A stretch of 64,000 nt of DNA from Glycine soja (Eukaryota; Streptophyta; Magnoliopsida; Fabales; Fabaceae): contig NC_041021.1 of NCBI RefSeq assembly GCF_004193775.1, positions 19,808,632 through 19,872,631 of the forward strand. The letters are read 5' to 3'. The stretch's first letter is position 1, and the number at the start of each line of letters is the position of its first letter. A program made the position numbers and the translations under genes. A model generated the notes under the pieces. It had not been told where the DNA came from, did not search any database, and saw nothing but the letters and a program-made list of their open reading frames with translations. Below, piece by piece: positions 45,664 through 56,097 of the stretch.

Positions 45664-46625
45664 TGATGAAGCTCCATGTGGAGCTTGTAGGCCTTGGATC
45701 ATCTTCATCAATGAAGTCCTTTGCTTCTTAAAGATCAATGGCAGCGGAATGGAGAAGAAGAAATATGATTGGAGATGCCACTTCAAGGAGAAGATGAGTC
45801 AAGAACAAGCTCACCACCATAAGAAGCCATGGAAAAGAGCTTGAAGATAGGAGAAGATGTGTGGAGGGAGAAGGAGAGAAGGAGCACGAAATTTTATGCC
45901 TCAAATGAGGTCTAAAATTTGAAGTGTAATTCTCAAATCATCAAAGTTGAAAAATGTACACACATGGCCTTTATTTATAGCCTAAGTGTCACACAAAATT
46001 TGAGGGACTATTCAAATTTCACTTGAATGTGAAATTGAATTTGTGGAGCCAAATTTTGGAGCCAAAATTTCACTAATTATGATTAGTGAATTTTAGCTAT
46101 GGTTCTGCCCACTAATCCAAGATCAAGTGCAAGATTCTCCACTAAGTGTGCTTAGGTGTCATGAGGCATGTAAAACATGAAGGACATGCACAAAGTGTAA
46201 CTATATGATGTGACAATGAGGTGTAGCAAGGAAATGCTCACCTCCCCCTATAAAATTTAATTGGATTGGGATTCTACCAATTCAATTAAATTTATTTCCC
46301 AACACACACATCAAATATTCACTTAATGCATGCGAAATTACAAAATTACCCCAAATACAAAACTAGTCTAGGTGCCCTAAAATACAAGGGTTGAAAAATC
46401 CTACATTTCTAGGGTACCCTACCTACATTATGAAGCCCTATATACAAGGCCCAAAAGTAATGAAACCTTAACCTAATATGTACAAAGATAAGTGGGCTCA
46501 TACTTAGCCCACGGGCCCGAAATCTACTCTAAGGCTCCTGAGAACCCTAGGGCCTTCTCTTGCATCTCTGGCCCAATCTTCTTGGAGTCTTCTATCCAAT
46601 GCCCTTGGAGGGTAATATTGCATCA
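45664..46625 (-). repeat. CHR 5' LTR (962 bp)
   Basis: TGATGCAATATT...GGAGCTTCATCA on the minus strand, next to the primer site. It ends at the junction with SIRE-C pol at 46626. The adjacent five bases are CCTTC; the other copy of the duplication is not in the window. Confidence 0.9.
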
Positions 46626-47930
46626 CCTTCCTCATGAATATGTATGCCTTCTAAAGAATCTGTAATATCATCAAGTGTTTCCTTTCTTGGCCTTATAGGG
46701 TTAGTCTCATAAAAAACAACATGAATAGATTCTTCAATAATAATAGTTCTTTTGTTATAAACTCTAAAAGCTTTACTATTTGAGGAATAGCCAAGGAATA
46801 TACCTTCATCTAATTTTGCATCAAACTTACCTAAGTTATCTTTCCCATTGTTTAACACAAAACACTTGTATCCAAAAACATGAAGATGAGAAATGTTTGG
46901 TTTTCTTCCTTTGTACAATTCATATGGTGTTTTCTTTAAGATAGGTTTGATTAAAGCTCTATTCATTATATAACATGCAGTATTAACAACTTCAGCCCAG
47001 AAATACTTAGGAAGATTTGTATCATTTAGCAAAGTTATGGCCATTTCTTCTAAAGACCTATTTTCCCTCTCAATAACTCCATTTTGTTGAGGGGTTCTAG
47101 GTGCAGAAAAGTTATGTTCAATACCATTTTCATCACAAAATAATTCAAAATATTTATTCTCAAATTCTCCTCCATGATCACTCCTAATGGATACAATGTT
47201 AATATTTTTCTTGTTTTGAATGAGTTTAGCAATTTTCTTAAAAGCATGAAAAACATCACTTTTGTGAGTAAGAAATAACGCCCATGTGAATCTTGAATAA
47301 TCATCAACTATAACAAGGGCATAATAATTTCCACCAAAACTCATGGTTCTAGAAGGACCAAAGAGATCCATATGCAAAAGTTATAAGGGTTGAGTGGTAG
47401 AAACAATATTTTTTTATTTGAAAGAGACCCTTACTTGTTTTCCTTTTTGACATGCATCACATAATCTATCTTTTTCAAATCTGAGTTTTGGTAACTCGAT
47501 TACTAAATCTTTAGAAATTAATTTATTTAAATGATCCATATTTATATGAGCCATTGAACATGATTTGATGTTTTATCTAAATTTATCATGTATACACTAT
47601 TAGTTCTATATCATGTTTTATATTCTTGTCATGTTTATTTTCAATAAAACAATTGTGAGAATCAAATGATACTAGAAAGCCTTTATCACATAATTGGCTA
47701 ACACTTAGTAAACTATGCTTGAGACCATTAACAAGTAAAACATTCTCAATGGAGGTAACTGGATTCATACCTATTTTTCTAACTCCAACAATTTTACCTT
47801 TGTTGTTGTCACCATAAGTCACATGTCCACTATTCTTAGGAGAAATATGAGTAAACTTTGATGCATCTCCTTTCATGTGTTTAGAACATCCTCTATCAAT
47901 GTACCAACTCTTCTTCAAAGAATCCTTCAT
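46626..47930 (-). pseudogene. pol: SIRE-C Pol, N-terminal half only
   Basis: ATG 47930 starts a protease with YIDRGCSKHM; Ser of the DSG triad is Arg, which should destroy activity. A stop and a deletion around 47390-47590 remove part of the integrase finger. The integrase core follows with [25 protein letters not shown] and VIERENR, so D, D and E are present. The frame then reaches the CHR LTR at 46625. RT, RNase H and the env-like ORF of this copy are not seen. Confidence 0.87.
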
Positions 47931-47938
47931 TCATATAA

Positions 47939-49884
47939 TTATATTTTTGACTTAGGTACCCAAATTTTCCTGGGTCCTTGAATGTTAGTTTTGATTAAAT
48001 ATCCTTTTGGAACCCATATCATTTTAATATTACTACTATTTTTCCTAAAATAACATGTAGATGCACTATGTCCTTTCTTACCATAGTAAAAACATGTCAA
48101 GAAAGGAGAACGATTCTTTTGAATATATGCAAAGAAGTTTTTATACAAATTTTGTTATTTGTCAGGTTTATATTTTAATCCAGCCTTATCAAACACACAT
48201 CTTTGCTTTCCTAGTATAATATACAAATTATTTTTGCCAATAGTAAATTTGGCAAGAGAATTTTTTAGATATTTGATTTCTTCATTAAGCTTCTTTAAAC
48301 TTATTTTTAGATGCATCATTACTATCTTGTATCAATTTTATGATAAAAGATTGATTTGTATCAATTGGTTTTAAAGTTTTGATTTCATTTCTAAGATTTT
48401 CTAATTCTTCATTTAATTTCAAAACTTCCTTTTTCTAAATTTGAAATAGTTTTCTTAGAAAATGAAACTAGTTTGGCAAGTTTGACTGATTCTTTATATA
48501 AGTCATTGAATGCATCTTGAAGTTCATCAAAGGAAATAGATAAGTTATTGTCAGAAGATGTTTCCTCTTCTTCACATTCATAGCTTTTGGCCATGAGACT
48601 TAGATTCAGTACTTCATTTTCTGAGTCTCCGAATGAATCCATATCGTTATCTTCCCAAGTGATGTAAGCTTTATTTGCTATATTTTCTTTGAAGGTTTTC
48701 CTATCAGATTTTTCCATTCTTTTCTTGAAACTAGGGCAATCAACTCTCAGATGTCTAGGTTGATTACATTCATAGCGCTTTGGAATAGAAGATGAATATT
48801 CTCCTCTTTTCTTTGAATTGAAGTTTGTTCTTCTTTGATTTCCTTTATTCCTTAAAAACTTATTGAATCTCTTTATGAAGAAACTGAAATCATCATCTTC
48901 TTCTATTTCCCAAGTGATGTAAGCTTTCTTTGCTTTATTTTCTTTGAAGGTTTTCCTATCAGATTTTTCCATTCTTTTCTTGAAACTAGGGCAATCAACT
49001 CTCAAATGTCCAGGTTGATTACATTCATAGCACTTTGGAGTAGAAGATGAATCTTCTCCTCTTTTCTTTGAATTGAAGTTTGTTCTTCTTTGATTTCCTT
49101 TATTCCTTAGAAACTTATTGAATCTCTTTATGAAGAAACTGAAATCATCATCTTCTTCTATTTCATTCAAGTCCTCTTTGTCACTTTCTTCTTGAATAGA
49201 AGATGAGGCTTTAAGTGAAATTCCTTTCTTTTTCTTGTCATTTTCTTCATGTTGGTTTAGTCTCATAAGTTCCATTTCGTGTTCCTGAAGCTTTCCAAAA
49301 AGAGTTGTAAGAGACATGTTAGCGAGATCTCTCGATTTTGCAATTGCAGTTACCTTTGGTTGTCATTCCCTGCTTAAACATCTTAGTACTTTGTTAATGA
49401 GATCCTCATTAGGAAATATCTTTCCTAATGATGCAAGATGATTAACTATACGCGTGAATCTCTTTTGCATAAAATGTTCATATTCATGTGTTAGAGTGTT
49501 TATTCTAGATCTCTTTACATCAGTTGTTCCTTCATGGATTACTTGTAATGTATCCCACATTTCTTTTGCATTCTTACAATTTGATACTCTAAAGTATTCA
49601 TCCATGCCTAATGTAGAGGTAATTATGTTTTTGGCCTTTAAGTTATATTGTACCTTTCTTCTTTCCTCTTCATCCTATTGTTCCCTGGGTTTTTCTATAG
49701 TTGCATTTCCTAATACCATTGTAGGGATGTAAGGACTGATTTCAATGGCTTCCCAGATGTTTAAATCTATAGCCTTTATGAAGATTTGCATACGGGTTTT
49801 CCAGTAATAATAACCCACACCATTAAATATAGGAGGCCTATTAATGGAGTTTCCTTCGGGAAATAGAAAGTTTGATGAGGCCAT
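47939..49884 (-). pseudogene. gag: SIRE-C Gag, with duplicated knuckle region
   Basis: ATG 49884 opens MASSNFLFPEGNSINRPP, similar to SIRE-B. TAG at about 49675 and TGA at about 49363 both replace Trp codons seen in SIRE-B (G to A). The frame from 49317 down contains an 85-residue tandem duplication that includes the first knuckle. The last section (48148-47939) has CFYYGKKGHSASTC, in which the second Cys of the second knuckle is Tyr, and ends WVPKSKI. A gap around 48160-48410 is frameshifted. Confidence 0.86.
48652..49161 (-). repeat. 255-bp in-frame tandem duplication in SIRE-C gag
   Basis: The unit is repeated at 255-bp spacing (for example 'caagtgatgtaagctt' at 48656 and 48911). It encodes 85 residues from IEEDDDFSFF to KAYITWE. 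The upstream copy keeps the knuckle [14 protein letters not shown]; the downstream one reads RYECNQPRHLRVDC, losing a zinc ligand. SIRE-A and SIRE-B have one copy. Confidence 0.93.
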
Positions 49885-49926
49885 AATTATTCTTGAAGTT
49901 TCTAAACTTTATACAAGAATCAAGCT

Positions 49927-51033
49927 TGGACAAGTGGCCTCAACAACTTAAGAGGGGGGGGTGAATCAAGTTTCAAAATTTTCCCACTAACAAATTTTAA
50001 TCGCCTCTTTAAATGATGTATGATAGATTTAAAGTATAGAAGAAGTAGTAGTAATCAATTTAATTGATGTTCTTTAAATGTGCAAGACAAAATCAATTGC
50101 AATAAAGTAAATGAGATAAGGGAAGAGAGAATTACAGACTCGATTTATACTGGTTTGGCCACTTCCCACGCCTACATCCAGTCCTCAAGCAACCCACTTG
50201 AGATTTCCACTATCTTTGTAAAACTCTTTTACAACTTCTGAACCCACTTGAGATTTCCACTATCCTTGTGTTCAAGATTATCACAATTCAAGAGACAAAC
50301 AGTCTCTTGATCACAACAAATCTTTTTCAGAAAGTACAAATGTTTTTCTCTCTTTTAGAGAAGATAATACAAATTGAAGATCTTAGAAGAATACTCAAAT
50401 GATTTGCAAGTGTTTGGCCAAAGATTTGTTTATGAGAGAATAAGACAATAAGGTTCTGAAAAACTCTGAAGATTTTTTTAGACAAGTCACATATTTATAG
50501 GCCCTTGGTGGCTTTTCAAAAACTTTTGAAGAGATGTGACTTTTCAAAATTTATTTCAAAAATCTCTCACTGGTAATCGATTACAGCTTCTTGGTAATTG
50601 ATTACACAATTACTTATTTGAAGGGTCATGACTTTTCAATTTCAATTTCTAAAGTTTCGTTACTGGTAATCGATTACAAGACACTGGTAATTGATTACAA
50701 CATTTTGAATTTAAAATTTCAAACTTCTTTTTGAAAAGTCTTTATAGTAATATGTCTCTGGTAATCGATTACAATGCCTGGTAATTGATTACCAGTGGAT
50801 AAATATTTATTTCAGTAATGATAAAATATTTAAAACCTTTTTGTAATCATTTTGAAAATCATGTTTTTTAGGCCAAACATTTTCAATCAAAAAGAGATTC
50901 TTTTAACAAAAAAAAAATCTAAGTCTTATCTTTCTCTTGATCTTGTTTTCTTGATCTTGAATTTTGACATGAAGTATTCTTGGGTTGGCTTACACCTTGG
51001 CATCATCAAAACCTTTATACACATACATTCACA
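49927..51033 (-). repeat. SIRE-C/D shared LTR (about 1,107 bp)
   Basis: On the minus strand it is preceded by a polypurine tract (CAAAAAGGGGAAGAA, 51034-51048) and followed by gag. It therefore serves as the 3' LTR of SIRE-D and the 5' LTR of SIRE-C. Its last bases and the primer site are missing: relative to SIRE-B, 14 bases are deleted between CTTGTCCA and AGCTTGATTC. Palindrome pairs start at 50573/50594, 50666/50686 and 50761/50781. In each pair the second copy reads GTAATTGATTAC. Confidence 0.85.
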
Positions 51034-51479
51034 TTCTTCCCCTTTTTGATGATGACAACCATCTGAAAGAATGAACAGAAAATATTTCTTTACGATACAA
51101 TCACTCCCCCTTAAATTTGTTGTAATCATTGCTTAGTAGAGTAGAATAAATATTTTTAGAAGATATACCATGTACCTTACATAGTTCTCTCCCCCTTTAG
51201 CAACATCAAAAATACAAAAGCACTATAAAATAAACAAACATTCACATGGTTCAGAAAGATCCATACATGTCCAGAATTGACCAAGCATTCTCATAACAAT
51301 TACCCAAGTGCTAACCATATCAAGTCCAAAACAGAATGATAACTGACCAAAGCATTCACAAAATAATAAACCAAGTACTAAATATATCAAGTCAAAAACA
51401 GAATTATAAACGACCAAATCATAACAAAATGTAGAAAGTTTGAAATAACAAGGAATTTAAAGACAGTTAATGCTAGAGC
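51034..51479 (-). other. SIRE-D 3' non-coding region with polypurine tracts
   Basis: Polypyrimidine on the plus strand at 51036-51048, about 51103-51113 and 51189-51200, the same three-tract pattern as SIRE-A and SIRE-B. No ORF. Confidence 0.75.
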
Positions 51480-52504
51480 AAAAAGTACGGAAAAAGCTCT
51501 ATGGATCTGCAGGAGGATCAAAGCACTTGGTCACTTGCAACTCCCTTCCTAAGCTATTATTCCCTTATTAAGGTCTTTAGAGATTCAACTATTACTTCTT
51601 TTGGAATCTCCTCTGAAGTTTTACATGCAAGGGAAGTTAGCCTAATTGCCTCTTCTTCCTTCTTCTACTTCTACAAGGCTTTCTCAATTCTCTCCTTCTT
51701 CCTAGCGTTTGTAAGAAAATTTTGTTTTGCCTTGGTTGTGATAGTAGGTTCAGCTTTGCTAGGAGGGGGAGAAGCTGGTTTGGAAGTGAGTTGAGAAGGA
51801 AGGGCTAAGGATAGGGAAGGTAAGCAGGTAGGGGTTTCAAGGATTTCTACCTCAAATGATGATGAAGGAGATTTAGGTTGGGAAGGTTCAATAATTTGAA
51901 CAAGTATAGGAGAGGGTGGTGAAGGTTCAGATGATGGTTAGGGCCAGAAGGGTTTGATTCTAATGGTAGGCTTTTTGGGTTTATGTGCATGGTTTGAGTC
52001 AGAGTCTGATCCCTTTCTCTTTTTAGGGTCAGATGATGGTTGGTTCTTAGGCTTTTTGGCTAAGGTATAAGGTTTTGGGTCAGAAGATGGAGGTGGGTCT
52101 TTTGTTTTTGTGGGTAGCTTGTTTCTGGGTTGGCTACGTTTAGGTTTGGCTTCTCCCCCTGCGTTTGATGAGATGGCACTCCAAACTCAAGATCCAAAGA
52201 ATGTTCTTGAGTTCCTGTTGTTTGATCAGCAACAAACGAAGGAGCCTCAATCACCTCCTTATTCACTTTCATCTTTATGTGTTTTCACACTTACTTTAGG
52301 AAATTGTTAGCAATTCCCATCTTCACAAAGGTTGCCCCTTTGAGCTGAGTGACTCTAGACGATGGTTCCATAGAAGAGAGATCCACTCCAGCTTGCCTTA
52401 AGATCTAGGTGAAGAGCATTCCATAAGGAATATGATTCTTCTTCACCTTGGGGTTGAACATGTCCTTAAAGGCCTGCATCCGGTAGTAGAAGATGATCTT
52501 AGGA
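51480..52504 (-). pseudogene. SIRE-D env-like ORF remnant
   Basis: Read on the minus strand from the OGRE-2 boundary, the sequence gives a YGMLFT-type end of the env-like domain, then a Pro/Ser/Lys-rich region and a Lys/Glu-rich, probably coiled-coil part. Several stops and shifts interrupt it. Position (before the polypurine tracts and LTR) and composition match a SIRE1-type env-like gene, with a longer tail than SIRE-A or SIRE-B. Its N-terminus and the rest of SIRE-D are beyond the OGRE-2 insertion and not seen. Confidence 0.6.
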
Positions 52505-54489
52505 TGTCATACCCTAATTTCGTTCGGGGACCATTGTTTGATGGCATGCAACCTTTGCTTGACCGCTTCGAGGAACTTGACACCCATCGTTAAGCAATCC
52601 GTGAAGTTCCACGACATGTCGGGAGTCGAAAGGAAACATTATTGCGCAATCCGTAAAGTTCCGTAACATTCCAAAAACCGAAGAGGGGATGGTTGCGTAA
52701 TCCGTAAAGTTTCGTGACATTACGGAAAGAAAACAAGCATCGTTACGTAATTCGTGAGGTTCTGTAACGTTACGGAAAAAGAATTAGCAAAAAAGGGGCA
52801 AAGGGGGTGTATTTAGTAAAATGAGGGGTGCATATGGTAATTTTCAAATCTGGGCCCTTCTAGAGGTTTTTGGACATTTTCCTGCTTAAGGTGGAAGCAA
52901 CCTAGCTCGCCTGGGCGAGCTAGGTGGCAACCACCTCCCCCATTTTGTTAAAAATTGGGCTTCTGGGACACCCGTAATGCTTCCATAAAATTTCGATAAC
53001 CCTAAATAAGCATATTTAACTTAATATGGGTGAGAAGGAAGAGAAAAAAAAGAAGAAAATCAAGTCCTATAGGCTTCCGTAACTTTTCCGTAAATTACGA
53101 AAGAAGGGGGTGAACTTATCAAAATGGGGGGTGCAAATAGCAATTTTCAAAATTTGTATTGGGCCTTCCAGACTATTTTTCGAAGCTGGATTGCTTCTGG
53201 AGGAAGCAACCCAGCTCGCCTGGGCGAGATGGGCGGCAACCTCCTCCGCCTTTTTTCTATAAAAAGGCAAAAGGGGGTTGTTTTAAGGGTCTCTGATCCC
53301 CCGGCTATGCATTTAAGCTGTTTTGGGTGAAAAAAAAAATTTTCCATGAAGAAAATCCAAGCCGAGGTGATTCCGTAACGCTTCCGAGATGTTTCCGTAA
53401 GCAAATCCGTGAAGGTTTTCTTCCGTTCTTCGTTCTTCAACGGGTAAGTTTCCAAATCTGAGACTTTTAATTCATTTCTTTTTTTTTTGCTTTCATCTTT
53501 ATTTCGTTCACTTTCTTTCTTCCGTTTTTAACGAGCTTTGACCAATCGTTTAAGCCGTTTTCTCGCCTAATAAATGATAAAATGAATTTCAACCGATCAT
53601 TTGCGTTGTAATCTCGTTTAATCACTATTAAAACAAAATCTAACCGATTGTCCACGCTGTAACCTCGGTTAAACCAAAAAAGGCAAAATAATAATAAAAT
53701 AATCAAAATATCTTTAAATAAAATAATCAAAAAAATCGATCGGACGTTTTTCTTTGGAAGTTTCTTTGAATGAATTGACTAATAACCAAAGTGAAACTAA
53801 GGCTAAAATCAACTCACAAATCAAGCTTTGTCCGCAAAAATCACTGAAAACCGTTTTAAGGTCCAACGCCTTAAACGGTCCTCTTTGCTTTTATCGGTTA
53901 ACATGGACCGTTCAAAAGCATAAAATCAACACATCACTTTACTGCCTTTTACGAGAACTACGTAGGTCTGATTTCCTCTTCGATGGAGGATACGTAGGAG
54001 CAGAAGCCCCGCTTTTGTCGACCTCGTGAAATGGTTAGAGGTCCAACGCCTTAGCTTTCCCACCAAGTAAAAATGGATCATTTTAAGGTCCAATGACCCC
54101 CTTCCAAGTAAAAAGAATCACTTGATTCACCCCTTTTGAAAGAACTACGTAGGTCTAATTTCCTATTCGATGGAGGGTACGTAGGAGCAAGAGCCCCGCT
54201 TTTGTCGACCTCAAAAATAAAAAAAGAAATAAAAGTTTAGATACATAATTTCACACAATTCTAATCTAAAGCTGTTGTGCTTTGGGACAAACGTGAGAGG
54301 TGCTAATACCTTCCTCAAACGTAAAGATAACTCCTGAATCTGGAATATTCTTCATGACCGGTTTCCTTTGGTTTTTTCTAACGTTTTCCTTTCAATAAAC
54401 GTTGGTGGCGACTCCGCGCATTTTCCTCCTACGGAAGACGCACCCATGAGCCCTCGCGTCGCCCTTCCGCCGAAGGGTAGGTTGTGACA
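52505..54489 (+). repeat. OGRE-2 5' LTR (1,985 bp)
   Basis: TGTCATACCC...GTTGTGACA, two bases before the primer site. It shares ends and internal phrases with the OGRE-1 LTR. It includes a 5' block of repeated 'gcgtaatccgtaaagttccgtaac' phrases (about 52590-52785), two copies of a 'caaccNagctcgcctgggcga' segment (52897 and 53205), and two 'acgtaggtct...acgtaggagca' blocks (about 53958 and 54145). Confidence 0.88.
52901..52924. repeat. Perfect 11-bp-arm hairpin in OGRE-2 LTR
   Basis: CCTAGCTCGCC and GGCGAGCTAGG flank a TG loop. A less perfect copy lies at about 53210-53232, and an imperfect relative is in the OGRE-1 LTR near 40245-40268. Confidence 0.9.
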
Positions 54490-54491
54490 GT

Positions 54492-54510
54492 TGGCGACTC
54501 CACTGGGGAC
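54492..54510 (+). other. OGRE-2 primer binding site
   Basis: TGGCGACTCCACTGGGGAC, the typical Ogre/Tat primer site, two bases after the LTR. Confidence 0.85.
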
Positions 54511-56097
54511 TGTTTTTGTGAGTTAGGCCTATTTTAGGAAAGTGTGGAATTATGAAACTTTGTGTGTGCGTTTTTTTGAACTGTGTAAAAATAATAAATG
54601 CTGTCTTTTCCACATTTTTACACCGCATTCTAAGCACCCACGGGTTTGAGTAAAAAAGGGGCCCTATACCCGGGTTCATGGAAATCTAAGGAGTGGAGGT
54701 GGATCTGTGGTCATGCTAGGTCTCCGACTTGCTTGATAATAGTGAAACCTCGTTTAGAGCTTTCTCTCTTTATAATTTGTTGTCGCTGGTATTCCATACC
54801 GTCGCAATATTATTATCTTGAGTGATGATACCTCTAGAAAACAGCCATGTGAGATATGGATCGTTGGGAGTAGTTATTAGAGACCCCTAGATATTATCCT
54901 ATAGGTCCCCAAATAGGGGCACGGAGCAAACACGCTGCGTGCCCTTTTAAACACTGCCATGCATATAGCCTAAATGTCATGTACGCCTTTGCTGTATGAT
55001 TATTTGTGGATATTGCCATACTGTGTACATCCCCGTGTTACGCTTTTGCACGTCTGCATCATGTTGTCACACATGCATTGTATGTTGGTCTCGTCTTTTG
55101 TCACGGGAATCTGGAAGGTCCATATCACCTTCTTAACTGTACACATGGGGCACTTCGCCCCCAAATGCGCAAGTAAGAAGATATGATTTTTTGGTCTCTC
55201 GTGTCCGTAAATGCATTCATATCATGCACCGCATAAGCATCTCTTCAAGGCATCATAATGAACATATCGTTCCTGCATTTGCCCATTATCATATTCCAGC
55301 ATCACATTTTGCATGAGTCATTGCATCATCATGCATATGCATTCAACATACTTTTTGTTCTATAAACTGCATACCTTTTGTTTTCATGCATGATCCTTGC
55401 ATTTTCCTCTGCGAAACAAAAAAAAGGAAGCATGAAAATTCACGTTGCATTCTTAGTTGCATATGTTTGGTACCATGAGCCAACCATGTTGGGATCATAA
55501 ACCCATTTCATTTAAAAACAAAATGATTGAACATGGTACCTAATGCATGGTTAACTAAGAAAAGATGTTTCTTTGGGCATCTCATTTTCATAACTACATT
55601 TTCCATGCATAGCATGCGTATTCCCGAGTCTTTCATCCCTATGAAATGTTGTTGAAGTATTGGCGATCAAAATTTCCATTCCCTGGGTTATGGGGTTGAA
55701 CCAAGCTCGTGCTTTTACAAAAAGGTTCATCAAGTCAAGTTGAAGTATGGAAGTAACCATCTTGCAAAAAAAATGGGGCAAAAGATGGATCGAGTTACAT
55801 CGTTGCTTCGTCTACTGCCAAACACGTTTAGGATAGTTGATATCCTTGTTACTTCCAGTTTCACCTTAACAAAGATGTCATGGACCATGTTGAAAATCTA
55901 AATTGATTCAACCCCATGTCCTGCGTAAAAATTCGCAATACTTCAACTATGCATCATTCGCATACATCCATGCTTTTCATTGGTTGCATTGCTCATTGCA
56001 TTCTTTCCTTGAAAAAAAATGAACTTAATCATTGTTATAAAAAAGAAAAGAACACGTTTTACGGCGCCCTTACTGAACCCGTGCTAGAGCTAGAGTA
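54511..56097 (+). other. OGRE-2 leader, no ORF1 found
   Basis: About 1.6 kb without a credible ORF. The first 450 bp resemble the OGRE-1 leader. Nothing resembling OGRE-1 ORF1 precedes gag. Confidence 0.6.

Larger units (their letters stand above)
40581..46625 (-). mobile_element. CHR: chromovirus-like Ty3/gypsy element (TGATG family), partial
   Basis: On the minus strand: 5' LTR (46625-45664), tRNA-iMet primer site, leader, gag, then protease, cut at 40580 by OGRE-1. Gag and the VDSGS protease resemble plant chromoviruses of the Del/Tekay/Reina kind. RT, integrase and the 3' LTR are not in the window. Two solo LTRs are inserted in it (41012-41990 and 43612-44396). It sits in the SIRE-C pol gene at 46626. 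Confidence 0.82.
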
